Assembly: GCA_905192625.1 (NCBI GenBank) | Contig: CAJJLI010000010.1 | Location: 1 to 14,317, forward strand | DNA from: an uncultured Clostridium sp. | GTDB lineage: Bacteria > Bacillota > Clostridia > Lachnospirales > Lachnospiraceae | Direction of reading: 5' to 3' | Length of the DNA: 14,317 nt | Part shown: piece by piece, positions 7,513 through 14,181 of the stretch | How the letters are laid out: each line of letters starts with the position of its first letter | Position numbering within the stretch: position 1 is the stretch's first letter | Made by a program: the position numbers and the translations under genes | The notes under the pieces: generated by a model | Seen by the model: the letters and a program-made list of their open reading frames with translations, nothing else | What the model was told of the DNA's origin: nothing | Databases searched by the model: none

Positions 7513-7526
7513 ATGACAAATGTCAT
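7513..7526. promoter_or_regulatory. Perfect dyad ATGACA-AA-TGTCAT, candidate operator
   Basis: A 6-bp perfect inverted repeat with a 2-base spacer lies in the divergent intergenic region, directly abutting the larger dyad at 7527. It suits binding by a dimeric LuxR-type regulator. Confidence 0.5.
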
Positions 7527-7554
7527 ATCCTAATTGTATTAATACATTGAGGAT
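7527..7554. promoter_or_regulatory. 28-bp dyad at the centre of the divergent region, candidate operator
   Basis: ATCCT (7527-7531) and AGGAT (7550-7554) flank the perfect palindrome TGTATTAATACA (7535-7546). Overall 24 of 28 positions are symmetric. Its centre (7540/7541) is the midpoint of the 411-bp gap between the exporter and kinase genes, as expected for a shared operator. Apart from this dyad, the adjoining one and one promoter candidate, the gap shows nothing else I could name. Confidence 0.5.
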
Positions 7555-7614
7555 GTGATATTTTACTGAAGGGCTTGATTCTTTTGAAATATTTACATAA
7601 ATGACTAATTTTTA

Positions 7615-7644
7615 TAGACGAAAGAAAGCATCATCCTATATAAT
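7615..7644 (+). promoter_or_regulatory. Candidate promoter of the two-component genes
   Basis: TAGACG (7615-7620) and a perfect TATAAT (7639-7644) are separated by 18 bp. Transcription would start near 7651, leaving a leader of about 95 bases. Confidence 0.4.
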
Positions 7645-7746
7645 AAAGCAAAAGAATGTAAGTGGAACGTAAACGAGTTTTTGCATTCACCAAGTTTTAG
7701 AATAATTAGCATAAAATATAGAAGAAAGGTTTAGTAGCCAATAACT

Positions 7747-8817
7747 ATGGAGACGCTATCGGATCGTGCAATCATTTTTATAGGTTGTGTTTTAATCTTG
7801 TTATTAAAACCAATTACAATTACAAGTGTTATTGTATTGCTCATTGCACTTTCTGTTAGTGCATTGAATTTATTTTATGAAGAATCCCATTATGTAAAAA
7901 TACTATGCATAATTTATGCTGTGTTATGTGTCGTTGAACCATTGTTTAGCGTGTTTTTACCGCTTATTTTCTATGATACGATAATGTCAAAGGATTACTT
8001 TATAAGTGGTTTACTTGGAGCATTATTATTAAGGTATTTCACAAATAAAGAAGCTATAGACATTTTCCTCTTGTTATTTCTTGTTGCGTTATCTTACTTA
8101 CTTATGATTAAAACAAAACGTAATACAACGTTACTTACGGAATACAAGAAACTTAGAGATACAAGCAAGGAGCTTAGCTTATTACTAGAAAGTAAGAACC
8201 GCGATTTAATTGAAAAGCAAGATTATGAAATACATCTTGCGACTTTAAAGGAAAGAAACCGAATTGCAAGAGAAATTCATGATAACGTAGGACACCTTTT
8301 ATCAAGAACTATTTTAATGTTAGGTGCAATTATTTCGTTGAACAAGGATAAAAAATTGGATGAATCCTTAGAAACAATTAAAATAACATTATCCGATGCA
8401 ATGGATAATGTAAGGCAAAGTGTACATGATTTGCATGATGAATCGATTGATTTAGAGACGGAGATAAAGCGCTTGGTAGATGATTTTCGTTTTTGTGAAA
8501 TAACTTATGAGTATGATATGGAGCTAGTGGGGAATCGAATATTAAAGTATAGTTTCCTTGCCATTATAAAAGAAGCTCTATCCAATGTTATGAAACATAG
8601 TAATGCAACAAAGGTTCACATTATTGTAAGGGAGCATCCTGGAATCTATCAACTTTTAATTCATGATAATGGAATAGTAAAAATAAAATCCAAAGAAGAG
8701 GGCATTGGTATTGTTAATATGAAGGAGCGCGTATCAAGTTTAAAAGGAACGATATACATATCAACGGAAAATGGTTTCCGTATTTTTATATCTGTGCCCA
8801 AACAGGGGGTAGTATGA
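7747..8817 (+). CDS. NarL-group sensor histidine kinase (LnrJ-like)
   Basis: This 356-residue membrane kinase has about five hydrophobic segments in residues 8-121, almost without external loops, so it is an intramembrane-sensing type. A coiled linker (about 128-165) leads to the HisKA_3 dimerisation domain RNRIAREIHDNVGH with phospho-acceptor H178. The HATPase domain shows the N-box EALSNVMKH (276-284), DNG (307-309) and GIGIVNM (319-325). It should autophosphorylate and pass phosphate to the response regulator whose start codon overlaps its stop (ATGA). The start is not ideal: the nearest Shine-Dalgarno-like AAAGG ends about 17 bases upstream, and an in-frame stop at 7735 excludes a longer form. 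Compact membrane sensors of this kind beside ABC exporters commonly detect membrane-perturbing antibiotics. Confidence 0.88.
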   Translation: METLSDRAIIFIGCVLILLLKPITITSVIVLLIALSVSALNLFYEESHYVKILCIIYAVLCVVEPLFSVFLPLIFYDTIMSKDYFISGLLGALLLRYFTNKEAIDIFLLLFLVALSYLLMIKTKRNTTLLTEYKKLRDTSKELSLLLESKNRDLIEKQDYEIHLATLKERNRIAREIHDNVGHLLSRTILMLGAIISLNKDKKLDESLETIKITLSDAMDNVRQSVHDLHDESIDLETEIKRLVDDFRFCEITYEYDMELVGNRILKYSFLAIIKEALSNVMKHSNATKVHIIVREHPGIYQLLIHDNGIVKIKSKEEGIGIVNMKERVSSLKGTIYISTENGFRIFISVPKQGVV

Positions 8818-9434
8818 GAGTAGTTATTGTTGATGATGATAGATTGGTTTGTAGTTCACTTAAAATTATTTTAGAGGCAGATACTGAAATAGAAGTGATT
8901 GGGGTTGGACACGATGGTAATGAAGCAATTAAACTTTTTGAGTTGCATTGTCCAGATGTATTATTAATGGATATACGTATGGGATTGGTTTCAGGACTAG
9001 AGGCAGCAGAGAAGATATTAATGAAAAATAAATTGGCTAAAATACTATTTTTAACTACATTCTCAGATGAAGAATACATAGTAAAAGCGTTAAAGATAGG
9101 CGCAAAAGGCTTCATATTAAAGCAAGATTATGAAAGTATCATACCGGCACTTAAGGCGGTAAATATAAACCAAAGTGTTTTTGGTGGCGATGTAGTAGAC
9201 AAATTACCACAGCTAATGCAAAACTCAAAAGATTTCAATTATAAAAAATACGGTATTTCAGATAAGGAATATGAACTGATTGAATGGGTTGCGGAAGGAT
9301 TAAGTAATAAAGAAATTGCAGAAAAATTGTTCTTAAGTGAAGGAACCGTCCGTAATTATCTCAGTATTATACTTGAAAAATTAGCTTTAAGAGATAGAAA
9401 TCAATTGGCTATATTTTATTACAAAAATAATTAG
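8814..9434 (+). CDS. NarL/LuxR-type response regulator (LnrK-like)
   Basis: This 206-residue regulator has a receiver domain with acidic pocket D7-D9, phospho-acceptor D53 (LLMDIRMG), T81/T82 and K103. A linker leads to a C-terminal LuxR-type helix-turn-helix (about 146-200: EYELIEWVAEGLSNKEIAE, then LSEGTVRNYLS). It overlaps the kinase gene by 4 bases with AGGGGGT just upstream, so the two proteins are translationally coupled. By family, the phosphorylated dimer binds inverted repeats and activates transcription. The likeliest target is the divergent ABC exporter operon, through the dyads at 7513-7554. Autoregulation is also possible. Confidence 0.92.
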   Translation: MRVVIVDDDRLVCSSLKIILEADTEIEVIGVGHDGNEAIKLFELHCPDVLLMDIRMGLVSGLEAAEKILMKNKLAKILFLTTFSDEEYIVKALKIGAKGFILKQDYESIIPALKAVNINQSVFGGDVVDKLPQLMQNSKDFNYKKYGISDKEYELIEWVAEGLSNKEIAEKLFLSEGTVRNYLSIILEKLALRDRNQLAIFYYKNN

Positions 9435-9490
9435 ATACTGAGTGTTTTAAGTGCTATCTTACTTATTGGTTATATGGCGATTATATTTTT

Positions 9491-9536
9491 CGAATAGTAA
9501 TCGATACATGACAACAAAATATGCGAATAGTAAACG
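9491..9536 (+). repeat. Short direct repeat CGAATAGTAAnCG
   Basis: A 13-base motif occurs at 9491-9503 and again at 9524-9536 with one mismatch, downstream of the response regulator. The function is unknown. Confidence 0.45.
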
Positions 9537-9544
9537 TTTATATG

Positions 9545-9593
9545 GCAGACTAAAAATACAGAATTCATTTGAATGAAACTATTTTTAGTCTGC
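9545..9593 (+). terminator. Terminator hairpin after the two-component genes
   Basis: GCAGACTAAAAATA (9545-9558) is perfectly complementary to TATTTTTAGTCTGC (9580-9593), and the loop itself contains ATTC/GAAT. The following TTCTTGT is a moderate U-rich run. It shares TGGCAGACT with the terminator at 3929-3973, so this may be a common terminator style in the genome. Confidence 0.65.
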
Positions 9594-9596
9594 TTC

Positions 9597-9635
9597 TTGT
9601 ATAATAGGAAATTTTATGCATTTCCTATTATACAA
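9597..9635. repeat. 16-bp perfect inverted repeat
   Basis: TTGTATAATAGGAAAT (9597-9612) and ATTTCCTATTATACAA (9620-9635) are perfect complements around a 7-base loop. No U-tract follows on either strand, and the hairpin sits four bases after another strong one. It may be a small dispersed repeat element or part of a bidirectional stop between convergent genes. Confidence 0.6.
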
Positions 9636-9680
9636 AAGCCCTTAGGGCATATATGCGCAGCTGTGCGCGTGGTACAAAAG
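9636..9680 (-). terminator. Probable terminator of the antiporter gene (minus strand)
   Basis: Read on the minus strand, GCGCA-loop-TGCGC (9655-9668) precedes GCCC-TAA-GGGC (9638-9648) followed by TTTT. The stem is short, so the call is moderate. Confidence 0.4.
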
Positions 9681-9729
9681 TTGTGCTATTCACTATTTGC
9701 TTGTAAGAGTGTTCGAAGCACTTTGTTTC

Positions 9730-10911
9730 TTACTCTGTCTTTGTTAGAAGTCTCTTATAAAAATAGTCTACACAGATTGCTCCAAAAGGTGCAGTTATGA
9801 GAATGGATAGCACAGCAACTGTTAAAACTGTTTGACCACAAGGAAGTCCCATGGCAAGAGGTATCGCACCGATTGCAGCTTGTACGGTAGCCTTTGGAGT
9901 GTACGCAATCATACAGAATATGCGCTCATTTCTTGATAATTCTGTATGGAATAAGCAAACAGCTACTCCTAACATTCGGAATACCAATGCACCAAGTACC
10001 ACTAAAATGGCAACAAATCCTGCTGTTAACGCATAGTTTAGATCTACGGTTGCTCCAACCAATACAAAGAGCAAGACTTCTGCGGCAACCCACAATTTGT
10101 TGTATTTCTCGGATAATCCTTTAGCAATACCAGAATCTTTCTTAAAGATTACGATTCCTGTACTCATGATAGCAAGCAATCCCGACATTGGAATTATTCC
10201 AGAAAGACGATTTTCACACTCAATCAGTAAGAATGAGATTCCTAGTAAGACTAGAACTTTTACGGTATTTCTCATGTGATAAATTTTGAAAAAATGTGTA
10301 AGTAAAATTCCACATAAAATACCAACAAGGATTCCTATAACAATAGAGATTGGAATTTGAAGAAAACTTGATGCAGTGATTTGTTGCCCAGTTGCAAGGG
10401 AAGTTAAAGCAGTAAATATAACAATGACAAAGACATCATCCACCGATGCCCCGGCTAAAATTAATTGTGGAATGCTATGTTTTTTGCCATATCCTTCTTC
10501 TAGGAGTTTTATCATCCTTGGTACTATAACTGCAGGGGAAACAGCCGCAATCGTTGCACCAATGATGGAAGCTTCTAAAATACTAATATTTAATAATTTA
10601 GGAGCTAAAATAATAACTCCAAGCATTTCAAAACATGCCGGTACAAAGCACATCAATATTGCAGGGCGTCCGACTTTTTTTAAATCACTGATATCTAATG
10701 ATAACCCAGCTCGAGTTAAAATAATTACGAGGGCAAACTGGCGCAAATCAGGTGAAATTCCTAATATGGAATCATGCAATAAATTAAGAGCATATGGGCT
10801 TAGTATCATTCCTGCAATAATCATGCCAAGCAAACTTGGTAGGTTTAATTTCTTAAAAATGGACCCTAAGAATAAACCAAGTAGAAAAATTAACGCTAAA
10901 CTTGTTAACAT
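9730..10911 (-). CDS. Cation:proton antiporter (Na+/H+ exchanger family), fluoride-riboswitch controlled
   Basis: This 393-residue membrane protein has about 11-12 hydrophobic segments and belongs to the Na_H_Exchanger superfamily. Visible markers are LLGMIIAGMILSP (28-40), TRAGLSLDISDLKK (66-79), the unwound-helix region SIIGATIAAVSPAVIVP (115-131) and ASVDDVF, with the Asp pair D158-D159 that carries ions in CPA2-type exchangers. It would swap external protons for cytoplasmic cations, or possibly couple to anion tolerance. ATG 10911 is chosen because GGGAGGA lies 5 bases upstream (10917-10923). An in-frame ATG at 10992 would add 27 residues and lacks a comparable ribosome site. A consensus promoter and a crcB-type fluoride riboswitch precede it on the same strand, so induction by fluoride is predicted. 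Transported ions cannot be read from the sequence. Confidence 0.88.
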   Translation of the reverse strand: MLTSLALIFLLGLFLGSIFKKLNLPSLLGMIIAGMILSPYALNLLHDSILGISPDLRQFALVIILTRAGLSLDISDLKKVGRPAILMCFVPACFEMLGVIILAPKLLNISILEASIIGATIAAVSPAVIVPRMIKLLEEGYGKKHSIPQLILAGASVDDVFVIVIFTALTSLATGQQITASSFLQIPISIVIGILVGILCGILLTHFFKIYHMRNTVKVLVLLGISFLLIECENRLSGIIPMSGLLAIMSTGIVIFKKDSGIAKGLSEKYNKLWVAAEVLLFVLVGATVDLNYALTAGFVAILVVLGALVFRMLGVAVCLFHTELSRNERIFCMIAYTPKATVQAAIGAIPLAMGLPCGQTVLTVAVLSILITAPFGAICVDYFYKRLLTKTE

Positions 10912-11054
10912 AAAAATCCTCCCATTAAAAATTAAATGAAATCCCTTGAAATCAACCAGAAAAAGAATGAGATAAGTATATTCTCCACGCATTCTTTGTT
11001 CAATTATAGAAGAACTTATTTCATATATTGCATCGATATGTTCATTCCTATAAC

Positions 11055-11102
11055 TAAAAAAAGCTGATGATTTCTGTGATATGTTTCACAGAAGTCATCA
11101 GC
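11055..11102 (-). terminator. Fluoride-riboswitch expression-platform terminator
   Basis: On the minus strand GCTGATGAC..TTCTGTGA (11102 down to 11086) pairs with TCACAGAA.TCATCAGC (11079 down to 11063): 16 pairs, one mismatch, then a run of Ts. Its 5' arm is the same sequence that completes the aptamer, so the two folds exclude one another. Ligand binding should prevent termination. Confidence 0.85.
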
Positions 11103-11149
11103 ATATTTGCGGTTTAGGTCTTAGCCAAGGGAGAACTTCATTCCCTATC
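11085..11149 (-). promoter_or_regulatory. Fluoride riboswitch (crcB motif) aptamer
   Basis: Read on the minus strand, the element has ATAGGGAATGAAGTTCTCCC (11148-11129), then TAAACCGC, then GCTGATGACTTCTG. These are the three conserved blocks of the crcB motif in order. The pseudoknot pairs GAAGT (plus-strand 11135-11139) with ACTTC (11091-11095); Bacillus examples as I recall them have GGAGT with ACTCC, so the change is compensatory. A GCA/TGC mini-stem follows the AAACCGC block. A stretch of about 11 extra bases (TTGGCTAAGAC) lies between the first stem and TAAACCGC where most members have one to three. Fluoride riboswitches are known to control fluoride channels and also Na+/H+ antiporters, as here. 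Confidence 0.82.
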
Positions 11150-11152
11150 ATT

Positions 11153-11181
11153 ACTATAGCAGACTCATTTAAGTGTGTCAA
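11153..11181 (-). promoter_or_regulatory. Sigma-A promoter of the riboswitch-antiporter transcript
   Basis: On the minus strand TTGACA (11181-11176) and TATAGT (11158-11153) are separated by 17 bp, close to consensus. Transcription would start near 11146, right at the first base of the aptamer. Confidence 0.8.
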
Positions 11182-11182
11182 T

Positions 11183-11328
11183 TAAAAAAGGGAGTGCTAT
11201 ATGAATGGTAGAAAATCGTAAATTCGTAGTATATTTATCATTACAGATATTGACTCTTCTATAAAAATAAGGTATAATAAAATTAAGATTAAGGCATGCC
11301 TAACAAAAGTATTTGGCATAATTAATCC
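11183..11328. other. Intergenic stretch with nothing recognised
   Basis: There is no convincing gene or RNA motif between the antiporter promoter and the microsatellite. A ribosome-site-like AGGGAG precedes only a six-codon ORF at 11201-11221. Confidence 0.4.
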
Positions 11329-11418
11329 AGAAACAGAAACAGAAACAGAAACAGAAACAGAAACAGAAACAGAAACAGAAACAGAATTAGAATTAGAATT
11401 AGAATTAGAATTAGAATT
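11329..11418 (+). repeat. Hexanucleotide microsatellite (AGAAAC)9(AGAATT)6
   Basis: Nine perfect AGAAAC units (11329-11382) pass without interruption into six perfect AGAATT units (11383-11418), 90 bp in all. The period is a multiple of three, so any reading frame through it stays in phase; read on the minus strand it encodes alternating Val-Ser and Asn-Ser. A TATAAT (11443-11448) lies 24 bases downstream. Confidence 0.95.
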
Positions 11419-11508
11419 AATAAAATAAATGTTAAACAAAAATATAATTAATAGAACTGTAAACGGTAAAAATTATAGAGCAAATAAAAATAGAAAGAGG
11501 GAATGATT

Positions 11509-11586
11509 ATGAACTTACTAAAAAGAAAATTGATCGTATTATTGGAAGTGTTAAGTATTTTAATGATTTCAGCATTTGTAGTATAA
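11509..11586 (+). CDS. Possible 25-residue single-helix membrane peptide
   Basis: The ORF encodes MNLLKRKLIVLLEVLSILMI plus SAFVV: a basic start (KRK) and then one hydrophobic helix with a single Glu. AGAGGG (11496-11501) is 7 bases before the ATG, as good a ribosome site as those of the large genes nearby. An in-frame ATG lies two codons earlier. It sits about 90 bases before a DtxR-family regulator, where small membrane peptides are sometimes found, but I do not recognise a family. It could also be a chance ORF. Confidence 0.4.
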   Translation: MNLLKRKLIVLLEVLSILMISAFVV

Positions 11587-11679
11587 TAAGATTAAAAATA
11601 AATGCTATTATTAAATGAACAAAAGCAAAGAATGAAAAGAATAATTTAAGAAAAACATCATTTCTGAGAGGGACTTTAA

Positions 11680-12336
11680 ATGACGCAAAGTAAAGAAGAT
11701 TATCTAAAAATTATATATGAGGCTGAACTAAAAAATGTTGAAGTTAATAATAAATATATAATGAAAGAATTAGGGGTAAGCGCCGCATCTGTGAGTGAAA
11801 TGCTAAAAAAGCTGGAAAAAGACGGATTCGTAGAATATGTTCCGTACCGTAATATCGTAATTACGGAGCAAGGTAGATTAAAAGCGATTGCATTGGTTCG
11901 AAAACATAGGTTGTGGGAAGTATTTTTATTGCGTCATTTGGGATTTTCATGGAGTGAAGTACATGATGAGGCTGAGAGACTAGAACACGTAACCTCTGAA
12001 ACTATGCTAGAACGTATGGATGCATTTTTAAGTTATCCAGAGATATGCCCACATGGTGGAAAGATTCCAAGAGAAAATGATTACACACCCGAGATAAGAA
12101 CAATTCCTTTAAGTAATTGTCAGGAAGGACAGGTATGTAAGATCATGAGAGTTCCTGAAGATAAGAACATCTTAGAATATCTAAGTCAAATTGGGTTAGG
12201 AATTGGTGAAGTATTTCAGATTAAAGAAATAGGACAGTTTGAAGGGATGTTTGTCTTAAAAAATGAACTTAAGGAAGTAAGTATTAGCTATAAAGTGGCC
12301 TGCGAATTATTTGTTAGCGTGGAGTGCACCATTTAA
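11680..12336 (+). CDS. DtxR/MntR-family metal-dependent transcriptional repressor
   Basis: This 218-residue regulator has an N-terminal winged helix (about 1-65; recognition region GVSAASVSEMLKKLEKDG), a dimerisation and metal domain (about 70-140) and a C-terminal SH3/FeoA-like domain (about 145-218). Metal ligands line up with DtxR using an offset of three: ancillary site H76, E80, H95; primary site D7, E99, E102, H103. Acidic residues at positions 7 and 99 replace the Met10 and Cys102 of iron-type DtxR and match the Asp8/Glu99 arrangement of manganese-sensing MntR, so a manganese preference is inferred. CPHG (122-125) is typical of the family. GAGAGGGA lies 6 bases before the ATG. No transporter target is in the window. 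Confidence 0.92.
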   Translation: MTQSKEDYLKIIYEAELKNVEVNNKYIMKELGVSAASVSEMLKKLEKDGFVEYVPYRNIVITEQGRLKAIALVRKHRLWEVFLLRHLGFSWSEVHDEAERLEHVTSETMLERMDAFLSYPEICPHGGKIPRENDYTPEIRTIPLSNCQEGQVCKIMRVPEDKNILEYLSQIGLGIGEVFQIKEIGQFEGMFVLKNELKEVSISYKVACELFVSVECTI

Positions 12337-12371
12337 TTTTAAAGTAGGAATATATAGAGCATTGTATCGAT

Positions 12372-12423
12372 AAAACCATAACTATTTTAAATCATTTTGA
12401 TATTAAAATAGTTATGGTTTTTT
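12372..12423 (+). terminator. Intrinsic terminator after the metalloregulator
   Basis: AAAACCATAACTATTTTAA (12372-12390) pairs with TTAAAATAGTTATGGTTTT (12403-12421) around a 12-base loop and ends in a T-run. It is nearly symmetric and could work both ways. Confidence 0.9.
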
Positions 12424-12465
12424 AGATTTTAAATGTCAAATGTTATTTATTGAGGAAAATAACAT

Positions 12466-14181
12466 ATGTATATTAAAAAGAGAACTTTGAGGTTGACTAT
12501 GGTAAACAAAATTGTTAGCGAAGATTATGCTGATATAATAGTACAAAATCGCAATTTAAGTAAATATCAAGCGGTAACAGCTGCAGTTCCACTGGACAGC
12601 AGAGTATCCATGATAAACCTACCCCGGAATGAAATTGATAAATGCAGCTTTAGCACTTATGGCTATCAGGCGTTCCCTTCCTGTTATACGGTGGAAGTAA
12701 CATTGAGTTTAACAGCATCAAGAATCCCAAATGTGCAAAATATCTCTAATTTAGGGATGGTTGGTCAAGGGGTAATGGTTGCAGTTATTGATACGGGGAT
12801 AGACTATTTACATGATGCGTTTAAGAATGCAGACAATACAACTCGAATTCATTCGATATGGGATCAGACAATTACGGAAGAAGAAAATGCGAATGGAACG
12901 AACACGACATTATATGGAAAAGAATTTACAAGGGATATGATAAATCAGGCTCTTGCATCTGAGAACCCATTAGATATCGTACCGAGTAAGGATGAAATTG
13001 GACATGGTACTGCTATGGCTGGGATTATTGCAGGAAATGAGAAGTCGGATGATGATTTCCGGGGTGTAGCTCCTCAAGCTGAAATTATTGTAGTGAAATT
13101 AAAAGAAGCAAAACGTATCACGAAAGAGATGTATTCTATACCCGAGAATGCCGTATGTTATCAAGAAACAGATATTATTTTTGCATTAAATTATGTTAAG
13201 AGGCAAGCGGAAATTTTAGATCGTCCACTTGCAATATGTATCGCACTAGGTTCAAATCAAGGGAGCCATGATGGAAGAGGAGTTCTAAGTACGTATTTAA
13301 CTGAGTTGTCAGATATGCCTGGGATATGTGTGGTTGTATCCGCTGGGAATGAAGGAATAGGAAGAAGGCATTGGTATGGAGTACTTTCTAATAATTCAGC
13401 ATCAAATGAATTTCAAGTGCGTGTTGGAAAGGATGAACCCGGATTTTCGATGGAAGTGTGGAAATCGTCACCATCGCGTATAGGAATTGACATTACCTCT
13501 CCAACTGGAGAATATATAAAACCAATTTATCCGTCAATAAGTAATTGCCTTGAACATAATTTTATTTTTGTACCAACGACTGTGTGGATTAATAATTTCT
13601 TGATGGAATCTTCGACGGCTGATCAGCTGATATTGATTCGATTTCGCAATCCAAGCGAAGGACTGTGGAAATTCCGTGTGTATAACTTAGATAACCAATC
13701 TACAGATTATCATGTATGGTTGCCTTCAAAAGGTCTGATATCCGAGGAGACATATTTTATCGATTCCAATCCGGATACCACGATAACCTCTCCTGGTAAT
13801 TCATATTCTTCAATCACAGTGTCTGCGTATAACCACCAAAATGATAGTATATATTATGCATCGAGCCGAGGAGTGAACAGAAAAGGAGTGCTAAAACCTG
13901 AGTTAGCAGCTCCAGGCGTCGAAATTATTTGTCCCATTAATAATAATAGGTATGGTACGTTAACAGGAACGAGTGCGGCGGCAGCGCATTTAACAGGGAT
14001 TACGGCTATGTTACTGGAATGGGGGATTGTAAGAGGAAATAATCCTAGTATGGATGGAATTGATATTAAGTCGATGTTGATCCGTGGTGCAAAAAGAAAT
14101 CCAGAAGATCCAATTGATCATATATGGGGATATGGTAGAGTCGATGCTTATGGAGTGTTTGAATCGTTAACTTATCGTTAG
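12466..14181 (+). CDS. Subtilisin-like serine protease of the clostridial Csp type (S8 family)
   Basis: This 571-residue peptidase keeps the full subtilase triad: D109 in VAVIDTGID, H180 in GHGTAMAG and S503 in GTSAAAAHLTG, with oxyanion Asn295 in SAGNEG. The roughly 200 residues between N295 and S503 hold the insertion domain seen in Csp proteases. Csp proteins of clostridia activate the spore cortex hydrolase SleC at germination, but many Lachnospiraceae carry extra copies of unknown role, so germination is only a possibility here. There is no signal peptide; the N-terminal 90 or so residues look like a short prodomain. Two starts are possible: ATG 12466 (TGAGGA 9 bases upstream) and ATG 12499 (TTTGAGG 6 bases upstream), the latter giving the more family-like N-terminus MVNKIVSEDY. 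The gene stands alone after a terminator. Confidence 0.88.
   Translation: MYIKKRTLRLTMVNKIVSEDYADIIVQNRNLSKYQAVTAAVPLDSRVSMINLPRNEIDKCSFSTYGYQAFPSCYTVEVTLSLTASRIPNVQNISNLGMVGQGVMVAVIDTGIDYLHDAFKNADNTTRIHSIWDQTITEEENANGTNTTLYGKEFTRDMINQALASENPLDIVPSKDEIGHGTAMAGIIAGNEKSDDDFRGVAPQAEIIVVKLKEAKRITKEMYSIPENAVCYQETDIIFALNYVKRQAEILDRPLAICIALGSNQGSHDGRGVLSTYLTELSDMPGICVVVSAGNEGIGRRHWYGVLSNNSASNEFQVRVGKDEPGFSMEVWKSSPSRIGIDITSPTGEYIKPIYPSISNCLEHNFIFVPTTVWINNFLMESSTADQLILIRFRNPSEGLWKFRVYNLDNQSTDYHVWLPSKGLISEETYFIDSNPDTTITSPGNSYSSITVSAYNHQNDSIYYASSRGVNRKGVLKPELAAPGVEIICPINNNRYGTLTGTSAAAAHLTGITAMLLEWGIVRGNNPSMDGIDIKSMLIRGAKRNPEDPIDHIWGYGRVDAYGVFESLTYR

Noticed and set aside
10376..10939. Plus-strand open frame of 187 codons opposite the antiporter
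   Set aside because: It lies wholly inside the well-supported antiporter gene, has no ribosome site or recognisable protein character, and is a shadow of it.
11201..11221. Six-codon ORF with an AGGGAG ribosome-site-like sequence
   Set aside because: Too short to judge, with no promoter or attenuator structure linking it to a downstream gene.
11197..11439. Minus-strand ORF with Val-Ser and Asn-Ser dipeptide repeats
   Set aside because: It begins with TTG without a ribosome site, and most of its length is the hexanucleotide microsatellite, so the repeats explain the open frame.
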